Position numbers and translations under genes: made by a program
Notes under the pieces: generated by a model
Databases searched by the model: none
The model's input: only the letters and a program-made list of their open reading frames with translations
Told to the model about the DNA's origin: nothing
Shown: positions 9,404 through 21,026 of the stretch, one piece after another
Position numbering within the stretch: the first letter of the stretch is position 1
Layout: the number at the start of each line of letters is the position of its first letter
Assembly: GCA_028278345.1 (NCBI GenBank)
Contig: JANQEL010000017.1
Location: 1 to 64,000 of the forward strand
DNA length: 64,000 nucleotides
Direction of reading: 5' to 3'
Source of the DNA: Myxococcota bacterium
GTDB taxonomy: Bacteria > Myxococcota_A > UBA9160 > UBA4427

Positions 9404-9964
9404 ATGACCGAAGACTCTCTCAACCCGCCCTCGACCACGATCGACCATCGGGCGCACATGACCCGTATTCTCCGCGAGATTGACTTGATGATGGACTACG
9501 CGACATCTCGGGGGATCGCGATCGACGGAGACCTGCAAAGGCAGGTTTCGCGACTGTCTGTTGACCAACCATCGTCGGAGCGACCGGAGACGCTCGATGC
9601 AACGACATCGAAGCCTTCACGTACAGAAGATCCCATCGTCAGTCGACTGCGTAGTGCGCTGAAATCTCACGGCGAACTCTCACGACTCGTCGCACCCGCG
9701 ACCCCCACCTCGATTTCCGCAACCGCGCCCGCGGCTCCGGGGAGCTGGCGGATTCGCAATCGAACCAACACCTATCTCATCTACGCGACCCTGACGGCAC
9801 TGGGCGTATACCTGCTCACATCCGCGCTGCTCGCCCTGACGGAGCCCGTGCCGAAGGATGCTGGACCGAAGGCCCCAACGATCGCTGCAACCCCGAGCAC
9901 GCAGGATCAGATATTCGAAGAGTCACCTGGCGAAGAAGAAGAAGTCGAGGAGCAAACACAATGA
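9404..9964 (+). CDS. single-pass membrane protein of unknown function
   Basis: 186 residues. The first ~120 are soluble and partly helical (RILREIDLMMDYATSRGIAID). One transmembrane helix follows (NTYLIYATLTALGVYLLTSALLAL is its span), then a short acidic tail rich in glutamate. There is no cleavable signal. The ATG at 9404 has GGAG at 7-nt spacing; the longer open frame upstream overlaps the previous gene and is not expected to be coding. The stop overlaps the next gene by 4 bp (ATGA), so the two are almost certainly co-translated and may form a complex. Confidence 0.65.
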   Translation: MTEDSLNPPSTTIDHRAHMTRILREIDLMMDYATSRGIAIDGDLQRQVSRLSVDQPSSERPETLDATTSKPSRTEDPIVSRLRSALKSHGELSRLVAPATPTSISATAPAAPGSWRIRNRTNTYLIYATLTALGVYLLTSALLALTEPVPKDAGPKAPTIAATPSTQDQIFEESPGEEEEVEEQTQ

Positions 9965-10482
9965 TGGAGTTCCTCACCACGACCTACGTGCGCGAAATCG
10001 TCGAGTCATTGAATCTGCTGGCGGCGGCCGCTCTTGGCGCCGGGTTCTACTCTCTTTCGACATCACACCGCTATGTTCGCGATCGAACCTTCGATCCCCA
10101 GTACAACCAACTCTATGTCGTGAGGTTCGTCCTCGGGGTCGCGGCAGGCGTGATTCTCTCCGTAGGAATCGGCGAGAGCTACTTCCCCGATCAGAACCTC
10201 GGGAAGGGACTGCTCGCCATTGTCGGCGGCTATTCGGCCGACGCCGTCTCGGAGATCCTCCAACGACTCGCCGATACACTCCTCACCATCGTCAAGGGAA
10301 GCCCTGACGGCGAATCCGAAGCGGTGCGTCGAGCAGACAAGGCGGCCATGGACGCTCAGAGAGTGCGCGAGCGGAGCGAGGCGAGGGAAAGGCTCCACCA
10401 GGCGAAAGCCGAAGCCGAAGCGAAGAACGCTCCGCAAGAGGTCATCGACCAGATCCAGGACGCGATCGATTCGCTGGAGTAG
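9961..10482 (+). CDS. membrane protein with C-terminal coiled coil, unknown function
   Basis: 173 residues. Two or three hydrophobic helices are visible: residues ~11-30 (ESLNLLAAAALGAGFYSL), ~53-70 (VVRFVLGVAAGVILSVGI) and ~82-95 (LLAIVGGYSADAV). A charged helix rich in Ala, Glu, Lys and Arg runs from about 118 to the end and should form a coiled coil. The segment TFDPQYNQLYVVRFVLG followed by GGYSAD resembles a conserved membrane motif I have seen in uncharacterised bacterial proteins, but I cannot name a family. Last gene of the sigma-54 operon. Confidence 0.65.
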   Translation: MMEFLTTTYVREIVESLNLLAAAALGAGFYSLSTSHRYVRDRTFDPQYNQLYVVRFVLGVAAGVILSVGIGESYFPDQNLGKGLLAIVGGYSADAVSEILQRLADTLLTIVKGSPDGESEAVRRADKAAMDAQRVRERSEARERLHQAKAEAEAKNAPQEVIDQIQDAIDSLE

Positions 10483-10855
10483 TACGGTCCGAGCACCCGA
10501 GAACCATCCCTCTACATCGAATCGGCCGTTTCCAGTAGCAGATGTCCCGACCACGACCACGAATGGCGCCCAACTCACCGGCTGGGACAGCGCGCCGACC
10601 TCTTCTTGCGACGTTCCCGGGGCAACCGTGTCGAGCCATGCCGAAATCCCTTCTGCTGAGCGTCGTATCTTGCGCGTCGTGTCAGCATGCTGACCGGGGC
10701 GTAACTGAAGGCCTTCGTTCGACTGATCCTCTACGTCGTAGCGTGCCGAAACTCGGCCGACGGGATTCCGCTGAGAAAACCCCGAGTTGCGGGTGCTCGG
10801 GGTCAAGTCCATTCGGCCGGTTTTGGCACCGTGACACCAAGCTAGGCTCGGCAGG
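10483..10855. other. intergenic region with one hairpin
   Basis: 373 bp between the membrane-protein operon and a transposase remnant. The only clear structure is the inverted repeat ACCCCGAG (10779-10786) / CTCGGGGT (10796-10803), an 8-bp stem with a 9-nt loop. It is not followed by a T-tract, so it is at best a weak terminator for the upstream operon. Nothing else is recognised. Confidence 0.5.
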
Positions 10856-11382
10856 ATGATGCCGCTTCCGCTGCAGTTCCTGATCCTTCTCGTCGCCGGT
10901 TGGGTCAGCCGGCAGCAACAAGAGCTGATCGAGAATCTGCAAGAGGAAAACCGAACTCCTCCAACTATGACGGGAGCCGAAATCGCAGCCCAGGTCGACC
11001 GAGGATTGCCGGCGAGGCTCGGCAACTGATCGTCAAGATGGCCACGGGCAACCCGCGATGGGGCTACACCCGAATCCAGGGTGCGCTCGCGAACCTCGGT
11101 TGCGCGATCGGTCGAGACACGATCAAGCGCTTGCTGACGGAGAACGAGATCGATCCGGCGGGTTGCCGCTCGATGACTTGGAAGACCTTTCTCGGTGCAC
11201 ACCTGGGGGCGATCGCGGCGACAGATTTCTTCACGGTCGAAGTCGTAACGTGGAAAGGGCTGGTCCGAGAGTACGTCGACCACTACCACGCCGAGCGCAA
11301 CCACCAGGGGATCGGCAACGAACTGATCGAATGTCGCGAGCGGCTCCGGGGAGTGCTTCGGTACTACCGGAGGGCGGCGTAG
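10856..11382 (+). pseudogene. decayed DDE integrase-core transposase
   Basis: Pieces of one integrase-core transposase survive in two frames. The first, 10856-11029, reads [16 protein letters not shown] then [13 protein letters not shown] and ends at a stop. The second, from about 10965, continues as [30 protein letters not shown] and [10 protein letters not shown], then jumps straight to [19 protein letters not shown]. The middle of the family, including the stretch between the leader and the helix-turn-helix and most of the catalytic core with the second Asp and the Glu, is deleted. Only the first catalytic Asp is left. No terminal inverted repeats or target duplication could be identified. 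A 7-bp hairpin (GTCTTGG 11394-11400 / CCAAGAC 11416-11422) lies just downstream. Confidence 0.75.
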
Positions 11383-11440
11383 AAGTCGGCTGAGTCTTGG
11401 CACACTACGGGCACACCAAGACAGCCGTCGTCCCGCTGCT

Positions 11441-14400
11441 CTAGACGCCGCGTTCGCGGCGCAGGCGGACTGCTCCGACCGCAGCCATCGTCGAGATCAA
11501 CGCCAGGAAACCGGGCCACGACATCGAGGGTACGGGCGCCGCATTGACGGCGGCGATCACCGGCTCGATCCCGAAAGGCGCCGAAGCGGGATCCAGTGGA
11601 TCGAACCCGGCGAGCAACTCCTCGCGATCGGTGGCGCCATCGCCGTCCGTGTCAATGGAAACGGGGTCGGTTCCGTAGACGTCGACCTCGAGATGATCGA
11701 AGAGCCCGTCACCATCGGTATCCACCTCGATGTCGTTCAGATCGATGGCCAGCGATTGGATGCCGCCGAAGGTGGTGGTCGACACGATCGTCGCCTCGCC
11801 CGTCTCCGGATCAAGCATGAAGATCGACCCTTCCCGATCCTCGATCCCCCACAAGCGGCCCCAGGGATCGCGCGTGAGACCCGTATGCTCGACCTCTCGT
11901 TGGTTGGGCGACATCTCGGTCACGGGCGCAATGATGCTCGATGCTCCGGTCTCGCGGTCGATGCGACGCAGGTAGAACTCACCCGCGTTGTACTGCAGTG
12001 CGATGCCAACCAGCTCCGTGCCCGTCCACTCGAGCGAGGAGAGCCCCGTCGCGTTGAGATGACCGATCTGGATCGCCTCGCCCGTCTCCGTATCGATGCG
12101 ATGGAGCCAGGGGCCACGGGAATCGTAGTCGTTCGTCATCCACAGGTTGCCGTCGTCGTCGAAGGTGAGCCCGTTGTCGCGTGACCAGACGCCGAGGTGA
12201 CCGATCAATTCGGCCTCCAGGGTCTCCGGGTCGACTCGGTGCAGGGAGCTGTCCCACTCGTTCACCGTATAGAGGAAGCCATCCGGCCCGAAGGCCAACC
12301 CACTCATGCGACCGTACTGGCTCTCGATCCCGATGATACCGAGGCGCTCCGTCTCGCCGCTTCGCAGGTCGACACGCATCAAGCGGATGTAGGACGAGAT
12401 CGAGTACGCAAAGAGGCGCAGGGGACGCGACTCGGGATCGTACGGATCCGTTCCATCCTCGTGCTCGTCGCCGTTCGACCAACCGTCGAGATCCGGGTCG
12501 AGATCGTCGTCGGGCGCGAGGGGATCGAAACCGAACGACACCTCCCAGCCGTCGAGCATCGTGTCGCCGTCGCTGTCGGGATCGAGCGGGTCGGTGAAGT
12601 GCAGATGCACCTCGTCGCCGTCGAACAGGCCATCGCCGTCGGTATCCGGCGTATCGGGAAGGGAGCCAAACTCGAACTCGCCGAGATCGTCGAGGCCGTC
12701 TCCATCGCGATCGCCTCGCGCATCGTTCGGGTTGGTCGGGTCGAGGCCCCATTCGACCTCCCAGCCGTCCTCGATGCCGTCGCCATCGGTATCGGGATCG
12801 AGCGGGCTGGAGAGGCTGATCAGGACCTCGTCGCCATCGCTCGCGCCGTCGCCATCGGTGTCGGGCTCGAGGATCTCGGTGCCGTGCACGTCGAACTCGT
12901 CGCCGTCCCCGAGTCCGTCGCCGTCGGTATCGACGTTCGTCGGATCGGAGGCGTGGACATACACCTCGTCCCCATCCGAGAGCCCATCGCCATCGCTATC
13001 GGGCACATTGGGATCCGTTCGGTAGCGATATTCGTCGCGCTGCATCAGGCCGTCGCCGTCCGCGTCGCCGTCGGCATCGGTGGGGTCGTGAGGCTGGAAG
13101 CCGTGGCGGAACTCCCAGGCATCCGGCGTGCCGTCCTCGTCGCTGTCGACGAAGCGATCGAGAGCGAGATCGTAGAAGCGTCCCGCATTGGCGATCGCGA
13201 CAGGTGTCGAGGTCGCATCGTCCTTGTTCACGCGATGAATCTCGCCGGATCCGCTCTCGATGCCCCAAAGGCCACCGAGTACGTCGGCGGTGATCCCGAA
13301 CATGTAGCGACCGTCGACGTCGACGAGTTCGCCCACGTGGACAAGATCGACACCGTCTTCGGGCAGGTCGTATAGATGGAAAATCTCAGAGGAGTGACGC
13401 AATCGGAAGACACCATGCAGCTGATCACCATCCCAGCTGATGGAGATCGTCCAGGGTGCCTGCTCCTCGGCCACCAGGGTGGACTCACCAGTCTCCCAAT
13501 CGACGGTATAGAGGGTTCCTCGCGACCGATTGCGGAGGAGCACGCTCATGTAGAGCGTCCCATCGTCATCGAACGCAAGCGCCGGGTGGTAGTAGGTCCG
13601 ACCGAGGTCCATCTGGCTGATGTAGCTGGCCACCCCAGTTTCGGGATCAATGCGGTAGAAGCGTTCGTTGTCGTTGTCGACCGCATAGATCATGCGATCC
13701 GGACCGACGGCGTGCCCGAAGAACGTCCCGGCGACGCCGAGGTGCCCGATCCGCGCCGAAGCACCGCTGCGCAGGTCGATCTTGTACAGCTCCTCCCGGT
13801 GCGAGATCGCGTAGGCTTCGAGCGGGATCGGGCGAGAAAGGGGGTCGGTGGGATCGGTCCCGTCGTCGTGCTCGATCCCGTTGCTCCAACCATCTTCATC
13901 GAGATCGTCTTCCGAATCGTCGACGAGCGGATCGAGGCCGTTCGCGACCTCGTAGCCGTCGGGCATGCCATCACCTTCGGTGTCGGCGTCGATCGGGCTC
14001 GTGCCGTAGACGAAGACCTCGTCACCATCGGTGAGACCGTCGCCGTCACTATCTGGCTGCATCGGATCCGAACCGGCCTCGAACTCGCCGAGGTTCAGCA
14101 GGTCGTCGCCATCGGGATCCCCGGAGGCATCGCTCGGGTCGAGTACCTCGAGACCGTTCGCGACCTCGAAGCCATCGCCCATGCCGTCGCCATCGGTATC
14201 GAAGGAGAGCGGGTTCGTTCCGTGTACGTCGACTTCTTCACCATCGGACAGACCATCCTCGTCGTCGTCGAAGAGGTTCGGATCCGTTCCGTGGTTCTCG
14301 ATCTCTTCGCGATCGGAGAGCCCGTCTTCGTCCGTATCGCTCTCGGTCGGACTCGTCGCGTGAACGTCGACCTCGTCGCCATCCGTGAGGCCGTCCCCAT

Positions 14401-17400
14401 CGGTATCGGGGTCCATCGGATTGCTCAGCCACTCGTACTCTTCGCGACTCGTGAGGCCATCGTCATCGGGATCGATATCGATATCCGAGGGATCGTATGG
14501 CGCCAACCCGTACCGGTACTCGTAGTAGTCGGGCAGGGTGTCGCCGTCGGAATCGAGGAAGGTGTCGAGGGCGAGGCCGACGAAGCGATCGGGTTCGACC
14601 TCCGCAACGACCGTCCACGCGGGCTCTACACCGGGACCGATTCGGGCGATCCTTCCGGATCGGGATTCGATCGCCCACAGACCCAGCCGCGAATCTGTCG
14701 TCAGCTGGTGCTCGAGGCCGTGGTAGCCGGAGATCGAATCCGCTCGTTCGACGGCACCCGTTTCGCGGTCGACATCCCAGAGGAAGTTGTACGAGATGCC
14801 GATCAACGAGTCGCCATTCCACGCGAGGTCGTTCAGCTCCTGGGCGCCCGGGCCGCCCACGATCGCGGCCTCCGCCGTCTCGGGATCCACACTGATCAGG
14901 TACGGATAGAATCCGGCGGTCAGCCAGAGGGCTCCCGTGTCATCGAAGGCCCCGGCGAAATAGCGTTGCTGGAGTGGGAACTCCAGCGCACCGACGAGTG
15001 TGGCTGCCCCGGTCTCGGTATCGACGCGGTAAAGACGGCTTGGAGACGACGCCAACGCGAAGAGCACACCGTCGGGGCTGAAGGTCAGCCCGGTGAAGTA
15101 GCCCGGCTGCCCCAGCGGACCAACCGCCGAGGTTTCACCCGTTCGCAGATCGATGCGATGCAGCACATCGTCGATATCGACCGCATAGCCGACGAGCGGT
15201 ACCGGCCGGGAAGCGAAGTCGGTCGGATCCGTGCCTTCGTCGTGCTCGAGGAGATGGGGCGAACCATCGCCGTCGCTGTCTTCCGAAGCGTCGTCGGCTA
15301 GGGGAAGCAGGCCGAACTGGATCTCCCATCCGTCGAGCATGCCGTCACCATCAGTATCGGGATCGTTGGGGTCGGTTCCGAAAGTGAGGACCTCCACCCC
15401 ATCGCTGGCGCCGTCGTCATCCGAATCCGGGTTCGTCGGGTCCGAGGCCGCTTCGAACTCGCCAGCGGCGTCGAGACCATCGCCATCTTCATCGCTCGAA
15501 CCGTCTGCGGCGTCGTGCGGATCGAATCGCCAGATGATCTCCCAACCATCGCCGGCTCTATCCCCATCGGTATCCAGCACGTTCGGATCGGTTCGGTACT
15601 TGAGGATCTCGTCTCCATCGATGAGCCCGTCGCCGTCGCTGTCCGCAGCGTTGGGGTCGGTGGCGTAGCGGTCCACTTCGAGGCCGTCGCGAACGCGATC
15701 GTCATCGGTATCGTCGTCGAGGGGATCCGTGCCGTGAACGAAGATCTCTTCGCCATCGAGCAGGCCATCGCGATCGGTATCCGCGCTCTTCGGGCTCGTC
15801 TCCTCGTGGTACTCCTCGAGGGTCGTGAGGCCGTCGCCGTCGTCGTCGCGATGGGCGTCCGAGGCGTCGAAGGGCGAGAGCAGGAAGCCGTGCTCCCACG
15901 CATCGGGGATGCCGTCGCCATCCGAGTCGCGGAAGTGATCGATCGCGAGGGCGTAGTAGTGATGTCTCCCGGCATTGGCCTCGGGTGCCCACTCACCCGT
16001 CCATTTGTCGACGAGGGAGAGATCGCCCGAGGAGGGGCTGACCATCCACAAGCGTCCACGCGAATCCGAACTCAGGCCCCAATTGAACGAGTAGTGCTCG
16101 GGCCCCGGATCCAGCGTCGCAACGAGCGTCACTTCGACCGAGCGCCGATCGACGCGGTAGAGGAACGTGCCGGGATACTCGCGCGATACGGCGTAGAGCG
16201 TGACGCCATCCCAGGTCAGGGCTTCGATGTTCGGAATGCCGAGTTCGCCGACGTAGGTATCCACCACGTTGACGACATCGACGTGATAGAGAGCCGACCC
16301 TCCATTCCACGACTGGATCGCCCAGCCACTCCCCGAGGAATCGAACGCCAAAGCACTGGGGTTGTAGACCTGCTCCATCTCGCCAAGCGTCGTCACCTCG
16401 CCGGTCGCGGTGTCGACGCGGTGCAGGCCTTCAGGGCTGACGGAGTAGAGCTCGCCGTCCGGAGCGAACGCCAGATTGTTGAACTGCCAGCGGTTTCCGG
16501 TCGCGCCGACGAAGCCCACCGCATCGCGTCGGATATCGATCTGTCGCAAGTCGCGGTGTTCGTCGACGCCGAAGGCGATGAGCGGTGCAGGGCGAGAACT
16601 CGAGCGCCGCGGGTCGCTCTGGTCCTCGAACTCCTCGCGGTTCGAGAAGCCGTCGTCGTCGATGTCGAGAGCCGAGTCGTGCCTCAGCGGATCGAGGCGA
16701 TAGCGAACCTCCCAACCGTCTTCGGTGCCGTCAGCATCGGTATCGGGATCGTGCGGGTCGCTTCCGAAGCGATCGACCTCGTCGCCATCGTCGAGGCCGT
16801 CGCCGTCGCTGTCGGCATTGCCCGGGTCGGTGCCCAACTCGGCCTCGTGGGTATTGGTGAGGCCGTCTCGATCGGAGTCGAGGAACGCGTCGCCGGGGGA
16901 GAGCGGATCGAGTCGACCCTCGACCTCGAAGAGATCGCTCAGGCGGTCACCGTCGGTATCCCAGTTACCGGGATCGGTTCCGTGGAGATCGACCTCGTCG
17001 CCATCGGTGAGGCCGTCGTCATCGGTGTCGGGGTCGCGGGGATCGGCCTGGGGGCTCGCAACTTCATCGGCATCGTCCAGGCCATCGCCATCCGTATCGG
17101 CGCGACGGGGATCGGTGCCGTGCTCGCGCACCTCGGCGTCGTCTTCGAGGCCATCTTCGTCGGTATCGCGGTTCGCAGGATCCGTTCGGACGAGCGACTC
17201 GGAGAGATTCGAAAGACCGTCGCCGTCGAGGTCGAGCAGGGCATCGGCAGCAGAGTCGGGATCGAAGCCGTGCTCCTCTTCCCAGAGATCCGACATGCCG
17301 TCGCTATCGCGATCCGTGGGCTTGGGGATGGCCAGGCTGCGGTGGTAATCCGGAGGCGCCACCGCCACGGGCGTTTCGATCCCCGTCGTCGGATCGACAC

Positions 17401-20400
17401 TGAAGATCGTCCCGTCTTGATCGAGGGCCCAGAGGTTCCCTTCGATATCGAAATCGAGGCCCACGTTGCGGTGGATGTAGTGCGTCCAGTCCGCGATCCA
17501 GGTCGCGATCCCCGTCGAGATGTCGACGGTGTGGAAGGCCTTCGGTTCCCCGCCCCGCAACCAGTAGAAGACGCCATCGCCCCAGGTCGCGGCCACGTAG
17601 CCGATCTGCGCGACTTCCAGGACCAGAGTCGGCTCACCCGTCTCGAGATCGACGTGGTAGGCATTGCCGCGATGGAACAGCCACAGGGTGCCGTCGCCGT
17701 CGAAGGTCATTCGCGCACTGCGCGGGTCGAATCCGAAGGGACCCATGTTGGTCGATTCGGCCGTGTCGGGATCGATACGGATCAGGCTCTCGTTGCCTTC
17801 GCCGAATCCATAGAGGAAGCCGTCCGGGCCCCACGCGAGGTCGTCCCAGTTGTCGTAGTGATTGGTGGGGCCGACCTCGGTGAGTTCGCCGGTGCGGAGA
17901 TCGATCGCCGCGAGCACATTTCTGTCGATGATCGAGTAGCCGGTTCTCGGCGCCGGGCGCGACTGCAGGTCGAAGGGATCGAAGCCCAGTTCGATCTCGC
18001 GGCTCGTCGTCCAGCCGTCCGCGTCGGGGTCGAGGAGACCATCGGGAGCGAGTGGATCGAAACCGCGAGTGATCTCTTCGTCATCCGGGAGACCATCGCC
18101 ATCCGAATCGGATGCGAGCGGATCGGTTCCGTGGACATCGCGTTCAGTGCCGTCGTTGATGCCATCACCGTCGGTATCCGCCTCCGTCGGGTCGGTTCCG
18201 AGCAAGGCTTCCTCGGCTGCGGTGAGACCGTCGGCGTCGAGATCGCTGACGCCGTCCGAGGCATCGAGGGGATCGAGGCCCGCATCGATCTCGGCCCCGT
18301 CCTCGGTGCCATCGTCGTCGCTATCCGCGTCGAGGGGGTCGGTGTCGACTTCTTCGCCATCGGTCAGGTCATCGTCATCCGTATCGGGGTCGAGCGGGTC
18401 GGTCCCCAGGACGTCGACCTCATCACCATCGCTGAGTCCATCGCCGTCGGAATCCGCGAGAGCGGGATCGGTGCCGTGGACTTCGATCTCGTCGCGGTCG
18501 GAAAGCCCGTCGTCATCGCCATCGGCTGCGTCGGGTGAGGAGCGGCTCCAGAACTCATCGAGATTGGAAAGACCATCGCCATCGAGATCCAGAAGGGCGT
18601 CACCCGGGTCCGAGGGATCGAGTCCGTAGGACGACTCCCAATCGTCGTTCATGAGATCGCCGTCGAGGTCGACCTGCGGCGGATCGACACACCACAATCC
18701 GACGTCGATCAAGAGCGTATCGATGTCGTCGAGCCAGTAGTGCCCGAGATCCCGCGCGGAGTGCAGGAGCGAACAACCCGCCGACGCCAAAGTCTCGTCG
18801 GGAAGCCAGTAGTGCCGGTTCGCATGGGCGAACAGCACGAAGGCCGAGCCGGGATCCCACCCGCGCGACGTCGCCAGCCGGTAGTAGACACCGTTGAAGA
18901 TGGCTGCCGCATTCCAGGTGTGGAAAGTCTGAGGCAGGTCGCTCGCATGCTCGACGATCTCGTTCAGTCGACCATAGGCGTTCGGCAAGCGCTGGGGATC
19001 GATGAAATCCCGGTACGCCATGCCTTCCGCACGGAAGATCTCCCCGCCAACGAGCCAATCCACCTCTCCGCGCAGAAAGTACTCGGCCGCTTCGCCGGCG
19101 ATATCCGAGAACGCCTCCGAGAGAGCGCCCGCCTCGCGTCGTTCGAAGTAACGCACGCCTACGTTCTGCTGGGTGAACCCATGGCCGAGTTCGTGGGAGA
19201 TCAGGTCGAGGACGGCCAGGGGATAGACGGTCGTATCGCCGTCCCCGATCGTGATGGAACCGCCATCCCAATAGATAGAGTTCCTCTCCCTACCACGGTT
19301 GAAGCGAATCTCCACCTGCGAGTCGACCGGCGGGAAGCCCAGCCACGCCTCGTACATGTCGAAGACGACGCCGGTAAAGTAGTGCGCATCGTTGAGCGGC
19401 GAGTAGGCGCCGTTGATCGGCCGCGCGAGGTTCTCCGGGCACTCGAACGCGTGGACATCGGGCTCGGCGTGAACTTCGCCCTGCCAGTCGAAGGTGCGGA
19501 CGTTCTCGTTCTCGAGGGTGCAGGTGGAGCCGTCCTGCGTGACATCGAGGGGCGGTCGATCGACGCCGTATTCGTAGCGGCCAACCTTCTCGTTGCCGCC
19601 CGGCCCAAAGGCATCGGCTGCAGCAATGCCATCCCGGCTTTCGATCACCTCACCATTCGTAGCATCGACCCACACCTGCGGTCGCGTCGGCGTTTCACCG
19701 AGGGCGAACGCCGCGTAGTCGACCCGATACGCCTTGCGAAGCGTGCCGTCCTCTCGCAACCACCAGACGAGTTCGAACGACTCGCGGTCGACCTGCCAGT
19801 CCGAGCCTTCCGTATGACCGCCCGCTTCCCGGGCGATTCGAAGCGCATCCGCTCCCGCGATGACGACGGGCGCGGTGGAAGCCGACGACTCCGCGATCGC
19901 GGCCTCCAGGCCGAAGTAGAGGCTGGCCGTGATACCCGTGCGCTCCTTGTGGCGATCGGCTCGCACGATGACCTGCTCGCCCGCGACCGGAAGGCCTGCG
20001 TGCACGCGTCGATAGCGGACGTGCCGGTTGTCTTTGGCGTCCTTCGCGTCGCGTAGCAGGAAGAGTTCATCGTGCTCGCCCAGGCCAACGGCTTCGACCA
20101 GTGCGCGCGGCGCGCGCCCGTCGACCGGCCAGAGAGAGGACACCTCGAAACCGGCCAGAGCGGAAGAACCGAGACGCGTTCGTTCGATGCGGCTCGAAGC
20201 ATCGCCCTCGTCGACCGACCGGTCTTCGGAAGACGAAGTCTCGAAACGGGAGCCGATCGACGTGGTCTCGAGCACCGGCGATTCCGTCGTCACGCCGGGA
20301 GAAGCGACACTCGCGAGCGGCGCGCTTGCGCTCTCGGCATCCGCGCCGGGCCACACTGAAAGGATCGATCCAATCAGCAGGGCCGCGACCAACAGGAACG

Positions 20401-20440
20401 AGCACAGCCAGAGCACGCGAGACGATGCGAGCCGGTGCAA
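11441..20440 (-). CDS. giant secreted M4 metalloprotease with five propeller/TSP3-like modules
   Basis: 2999 residues. An N-terminal signal or anchor (residues 8-30, [20 protein letters not shown]) is followed by an FTP-like propeptide region and a thermolysin-family (M4) domain. [10 protein letters not shown] near 415 gives the two zinc histidines and catalytic Glu, and [10 protein letters not shown] gives the third ligand. From about 590 on, dense calcium-binding DxDxDGxxDxxE repeats alternate with five beta-propeller-like blocks that each begin with SRPxP. The C-terminus ([30 protein letters not shown] spans ~30 residues) is an IPTL-CTERM-like sorting tail of hydrophobic helix plus arginines. 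The start is TTG, chosen because GGAGGAG lies 6 nt before it and the hydrophobic leader follows at once. Probably a surface-attached or released protease-adhesin. It stands alone; the neighbour downstream is a dead transposase. Confidence 0.85.
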   Translation of the reverse strand: MHRLASSRVLWLCSFLLVAALLIGSILSVWPGADAESASAPLASVASPGVTTESPVLETTSIGSRFETSSSEDRSVDEGDASSRIERTRLGSSALAGFEVSSLWPVDGRAPRALVEAVGLGEHDELFLLRDAKDAKDNRHVRYRRVHAGLPVAGEQVIVRADRHKERTGITASLYFGLEAAIAESSASTAPVVIAGADALRIAREAGGHTEGSDWQVDRESFELVWWLREDGTLRKAYRVDYAAFALGETPTRPQVWVDATNGEVIESRDGIAAADAFGPGGNEKVGRYEYGVDRPPLDVTQDGSTCTLENENVRTFDWQGEVHAEPDVHAFECPENLARPINGAYSPLNDAHYFTGVVFDMYEAWLGFPPVDSQVEIRFNRGRERNSIYWDGGSITIGDGDTTVYPLAVLDLISHELGHGFTQQNVGVRYFERREAGALSEAFSDIAGEAAEYFLRGEVDWLVGGEIFRAEGMAYRDFIDPQRLPNAYGRLNEIVEHASDLPQTFHTWNAAAIFNGVYYRLATSRGWDPGSAFVLFAHANRHYWLPDETLASAGCSLLHSARDLGHYWLDDIDTLLIDVGLWCVDPPQVDLDGDLMNDDWESSYGLDPSDPGDALLDLDGDGLSNLDEFWSRSSPDAADGDDDGLSDRDEIEVHGTDPALADSDGDGLSDGDEVDVLGTDPLDPDTDDDDLTDGEEVDTDPLDADSDDDGTEDGAEIDAGLDPLDASDGVSDLDADGLTAAEEALLGTDPTEADTDGDGINDGTERDVHGTDPLASDSDGDGLPDDEEITRGFDPLAPDGLLDPDADGWTTSREIELGFDPFDLQSRPAPRTGYSIIDRNVLAAIDLRTGELTEVGPTNHYDNWDDLAWGPDGFLYGFGEGNESLIRIDPDTAESTNMGPFGFDPRSARMTFDGDGTLWLFHRGNAYHVDLETGEPTLVLEVAQIGYVAATWGDGVFYWLRGGEPKAFHTVDISTGIATWIADWTHYIHRNVGLDFDIEGNLWALDQDGTIFSVDPTTGIETPVAVAPPDYHRSLAIPKPTDRDSDGMSDLWEEEHGFDPDSAADALLDLDGDGLSNLSESLVRTDPANRDTDEDGLEDDAEVREHGTDPRRADTDGDGLDDADEVASPQADPRDPDTDDDGLTDGDEVDLHGTDPGNWDTDGDRLSDLFEVEGRLDPLSPGDAFLDSDRDGLTNTHEAELGTDPGNADSDGDGLDDGDEVDRFGSDPHDPDTDADGTEDGWEVRYRLDPLRHDSALDIDDDGFSNREEFEDQSDPRRSSSRPAPLIAFGVDEHRDLRQIDIRRDAVGFVGATGNRWQFNNLAFAPDGELYSVSPEGLHRVDTATGEVTTLGEMEQVYNPSALAFDSSGSGWAIQSWNGGSALYHVDVVNVVDTYVGELGIPNIEALTWDGVTLYAVSREYPGTFLYRVDRRSVEVTLVATLDPGPEHYSFNWGLSSDSRGRLWMVSPSSGDLSLVDKWTGEWAPEANAGRHHYYALAIDHFRDSDGDGIPDAWEHGFLLSPFDASDAHRDDDGDGLTTLEEYHEETSPKSADTDRDGLLDGEEIFVHGTDPLDDDTDDDRVRDGLEVDRYATDPNAADSDGDGLIDGDEILKYRTDPNVLDTDGDRAGDGWEIIWRFDPHDAADGSSDEDGDGLDAAGEFEAASDPTNPDSDDDGASDGVEVLTFGTDPNDPDTDGDGMLDGWEIQFGLLPLADDASEDSDGDGSPHLLEHDEGTDPTDFASRPVPLVGYAVDIDDVLHRIDLRTGETSAVGPLGQPGYFTGLTFSPDGVLFALASSPSRLYRVDTETGAATLVGALEFPLQQRYFAGAFDDTGALWLTAGFYPYLISVDPETAEAAIVGGPGAQELNDLAWNGDSLIGISYNFLWDVDRETGAVERADSISGYHGLEHQLTTDSRLGLWAIESRSGRIARIGPGVEPAWTVVAEVEPDRFVGLALDTFLDSDGDTLPDYYEYRYGLAPYDPSDIDIDPDDDGLTSREEYEWLSNPMDPDTDGDGLTDGDEVDVHATSPTESDTDEDGLSDREEIENHGTDPNLFDDDEDGLSDGEEVDVHGTNPLSFDTDGDGMGDGFEVANGLEVLDPSDASGDPDGDDLLNLGEFEAGSDPMQPDSDGDGLTDGDEVFVYGTSPIDADTEGDGMPDGYEVANGLDPLVDDSEDDLDEDGWSNGIEHDDGTDPTDPLSRPIPLEAYAISHREELYKIDLRSGASARIGHLGVAGTFFGHAVGPDRMIYAVDNDNERFYRIDPETGVASYISQMDLGRTYYHPALAFDDDGTLYMSVLLRNRSRGTLYTVDWETGESTLVAEEQAPWTISISWDGDQLHGVFRLRHSSEIFHLYDLPEDGVDLVHVGELVDVDGRYMFGITADVLGGLWGIESGSGEIHRVNKDDATSTPVAIANAGRFYDLALDRFVDSDEDGTPDAWEFRHGFQPHDPTDADGDADGDGLMQRDEYRYRTDPNVPDSDGDGLSDGDEVYVHASDPTNVDTDGDGLGDGDEFDVHGTEILEPDTDGDGASDGDEVLISLSSPLDPDTDGDGIEDGWEVEWGLDPTNPNDARGDRDGDGLDDLGEFEFGSLPDTPDTDGDGLFDGDEVHLHFTDPLDPDSDGDTMLDGWEVSFGFDPLAPDDDLDPDLDGWSNGDEHEDGTDPYDPESRPLRLFAYSISSYIRLMRVDLRSGETERLGIIGIESQYGRMSGLAFGPDGFLYTVNEWDSSLHRVDPETLEAELIGHLGVWSRDNGLTFDDDGNLWMTNDYDSRGPWLHRIDTETGEAIQIGHLNATGLSSLEWTGTELVGIALQYNAGEFYLRRIDRETGASSIIAPVTEMSPNQREVEHTGLTRDPWGRLWGIEDREGSIFMLDPETGEATIVSTTTFGGIQSLAIDLNDIEVDTDGDGLFDHLEVDVYGTDPVSIDTDGDGATDREELLAGFDPLDPASAPFGIEPVIAAVNAAPVPSMSWPGFLALISTMAAVGAVRLRRERGV
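11640..17962 (-). repeat. five tandem ~460-residue coding modules
   Basis: Within the giant protease gene, a block starting with an SRPxP motif recurs at 17962, 16597, 15211, 13837 and 12430 (first base of the Ser codon). The spacings are 1365, 1386, 1374 and 1407 bp, all whole codons. Each module has ~230 residues of propeller-like sequence (lines such as RIDPDTGE, LWAIES, DGDGTLW) followed by a run of DxDGDGLxDGDE calcium repeats. The last module lacks most of its repeat tail. Confidence 0.8.
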
Positions 20441-20486
20441 CGGACACTCCTCCAGAATCGCGCCGACGCGCGCTGGGGGTGGCGAG

Positions 20487-20514
20487 ATTGTACCAGTCAG
20501 TGAAAAGGGGTCGA
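20487..20514 (-). promoter_or_regulatory. candidate sigma-70 promoter of the giant protease gene
   Basis: On the minus strand TCGACC (4 of 6 to the -35 consensus) and TACAAT (5 of 6 to the -10 consensus) are separated by 16 bp. Transcription would begin near 20480, about 40 nt before the TTG start. Supported by pattern only. Confidence 0.4.
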
Positions 20515-20637
20515 CACTTGCGGGTGATTCAAGAGGTCATTCGCAAGCCATCCACGCCGAGGCGCCCGGATGCAGCCTACGCACCTGGGTGTCTCTCTAT
20601 CGTCGGGTTTCCCGACCCGTCGGCTGCAAGCGAAGTG

Positions 20638-20976
20638 TCAAAATAATGGCGATACGTATCGAACCCCCTCGCCGGCTGGATGGGTGTCTTCGAGGAACGC
20701 GCGATAGAGCGCATGGAGCTCGCGAGGACTCGAGATGGGCCGGGTTCCCGCAGACCATTTCGACTCCGGTGCGTACTTCCGGTCCAACGCTCCTCCTTCG
20801 ACGAGGATGTCTCGATCGGAAAGGCCATGGCCATTCGCGTAGAGCAACGAATCGATTCCATTCGTAGAATGGGTGCCGCGACCGTTCACCTTCACCAGCT
20901 TCGGGAGCATCTCGTTGCCCCGTGCCCGTAGCCCCACCAACGCACGACGTTGAGGTGCTCGAGGCACGTATCGCAT
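20638..20976 (-). CDS. possible small protein or gene fragment, unknown
   Basis: 112 residues with natural-looking composition from about residue 22 on (NEMLPKLVKVNGRGTHST, YANGHGLSDRDILVEGGALD, SSPRELHALYRAFLEDTHP). No ribosome site, signal peptide or recognised domain was found. It sits between the giant protease gene and PEP-CTERM gene debris, so it may be a remnant of a longer gene. The remainder of 20441-21023 holds only the promoter region listed separately. Confidence 0.3.
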   Translation of the reverse strand: MRYVPRAPQRRALVGLRARGNEMLPKLVKVNGRGTHSTNGIDSLLYANGHGLSDRDILVEGGALDRKYAPESKWSAGTRPISSPRELHALYRAFLEDTHPAGEGVRYVSPLF

Positions 20977-21026
20977 TGACCTGCCCGCTTCGTTTGGCGT
21001 GATCCAAATCAGAGAACTCCGGGTTG

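Noticed and set aside
11397-11412. TGGCAC-N5-GGGCA, resembling a -24/-12 promoter
   Set aside because: The -12 half lacks TTGC, and no plus-strand gene lies downstream.
11640-17962. CRISPR-like periodic repeats
   Set aside because: The periodicity is in-frame coding repetition of calcium-binding motifs and 1.4-kb modules, not short repeats with unique spacers.
15515-18538. 1007-residue plus-strand open frame (and a 641-residue one at 13376-15301)
   Set aside because: They are antisense to the GAY/GGN-rich calcium repeats of the giant protease gene; repeated codons keep the opposite strand free of stops. No ribosome site, domain or signal supports them.
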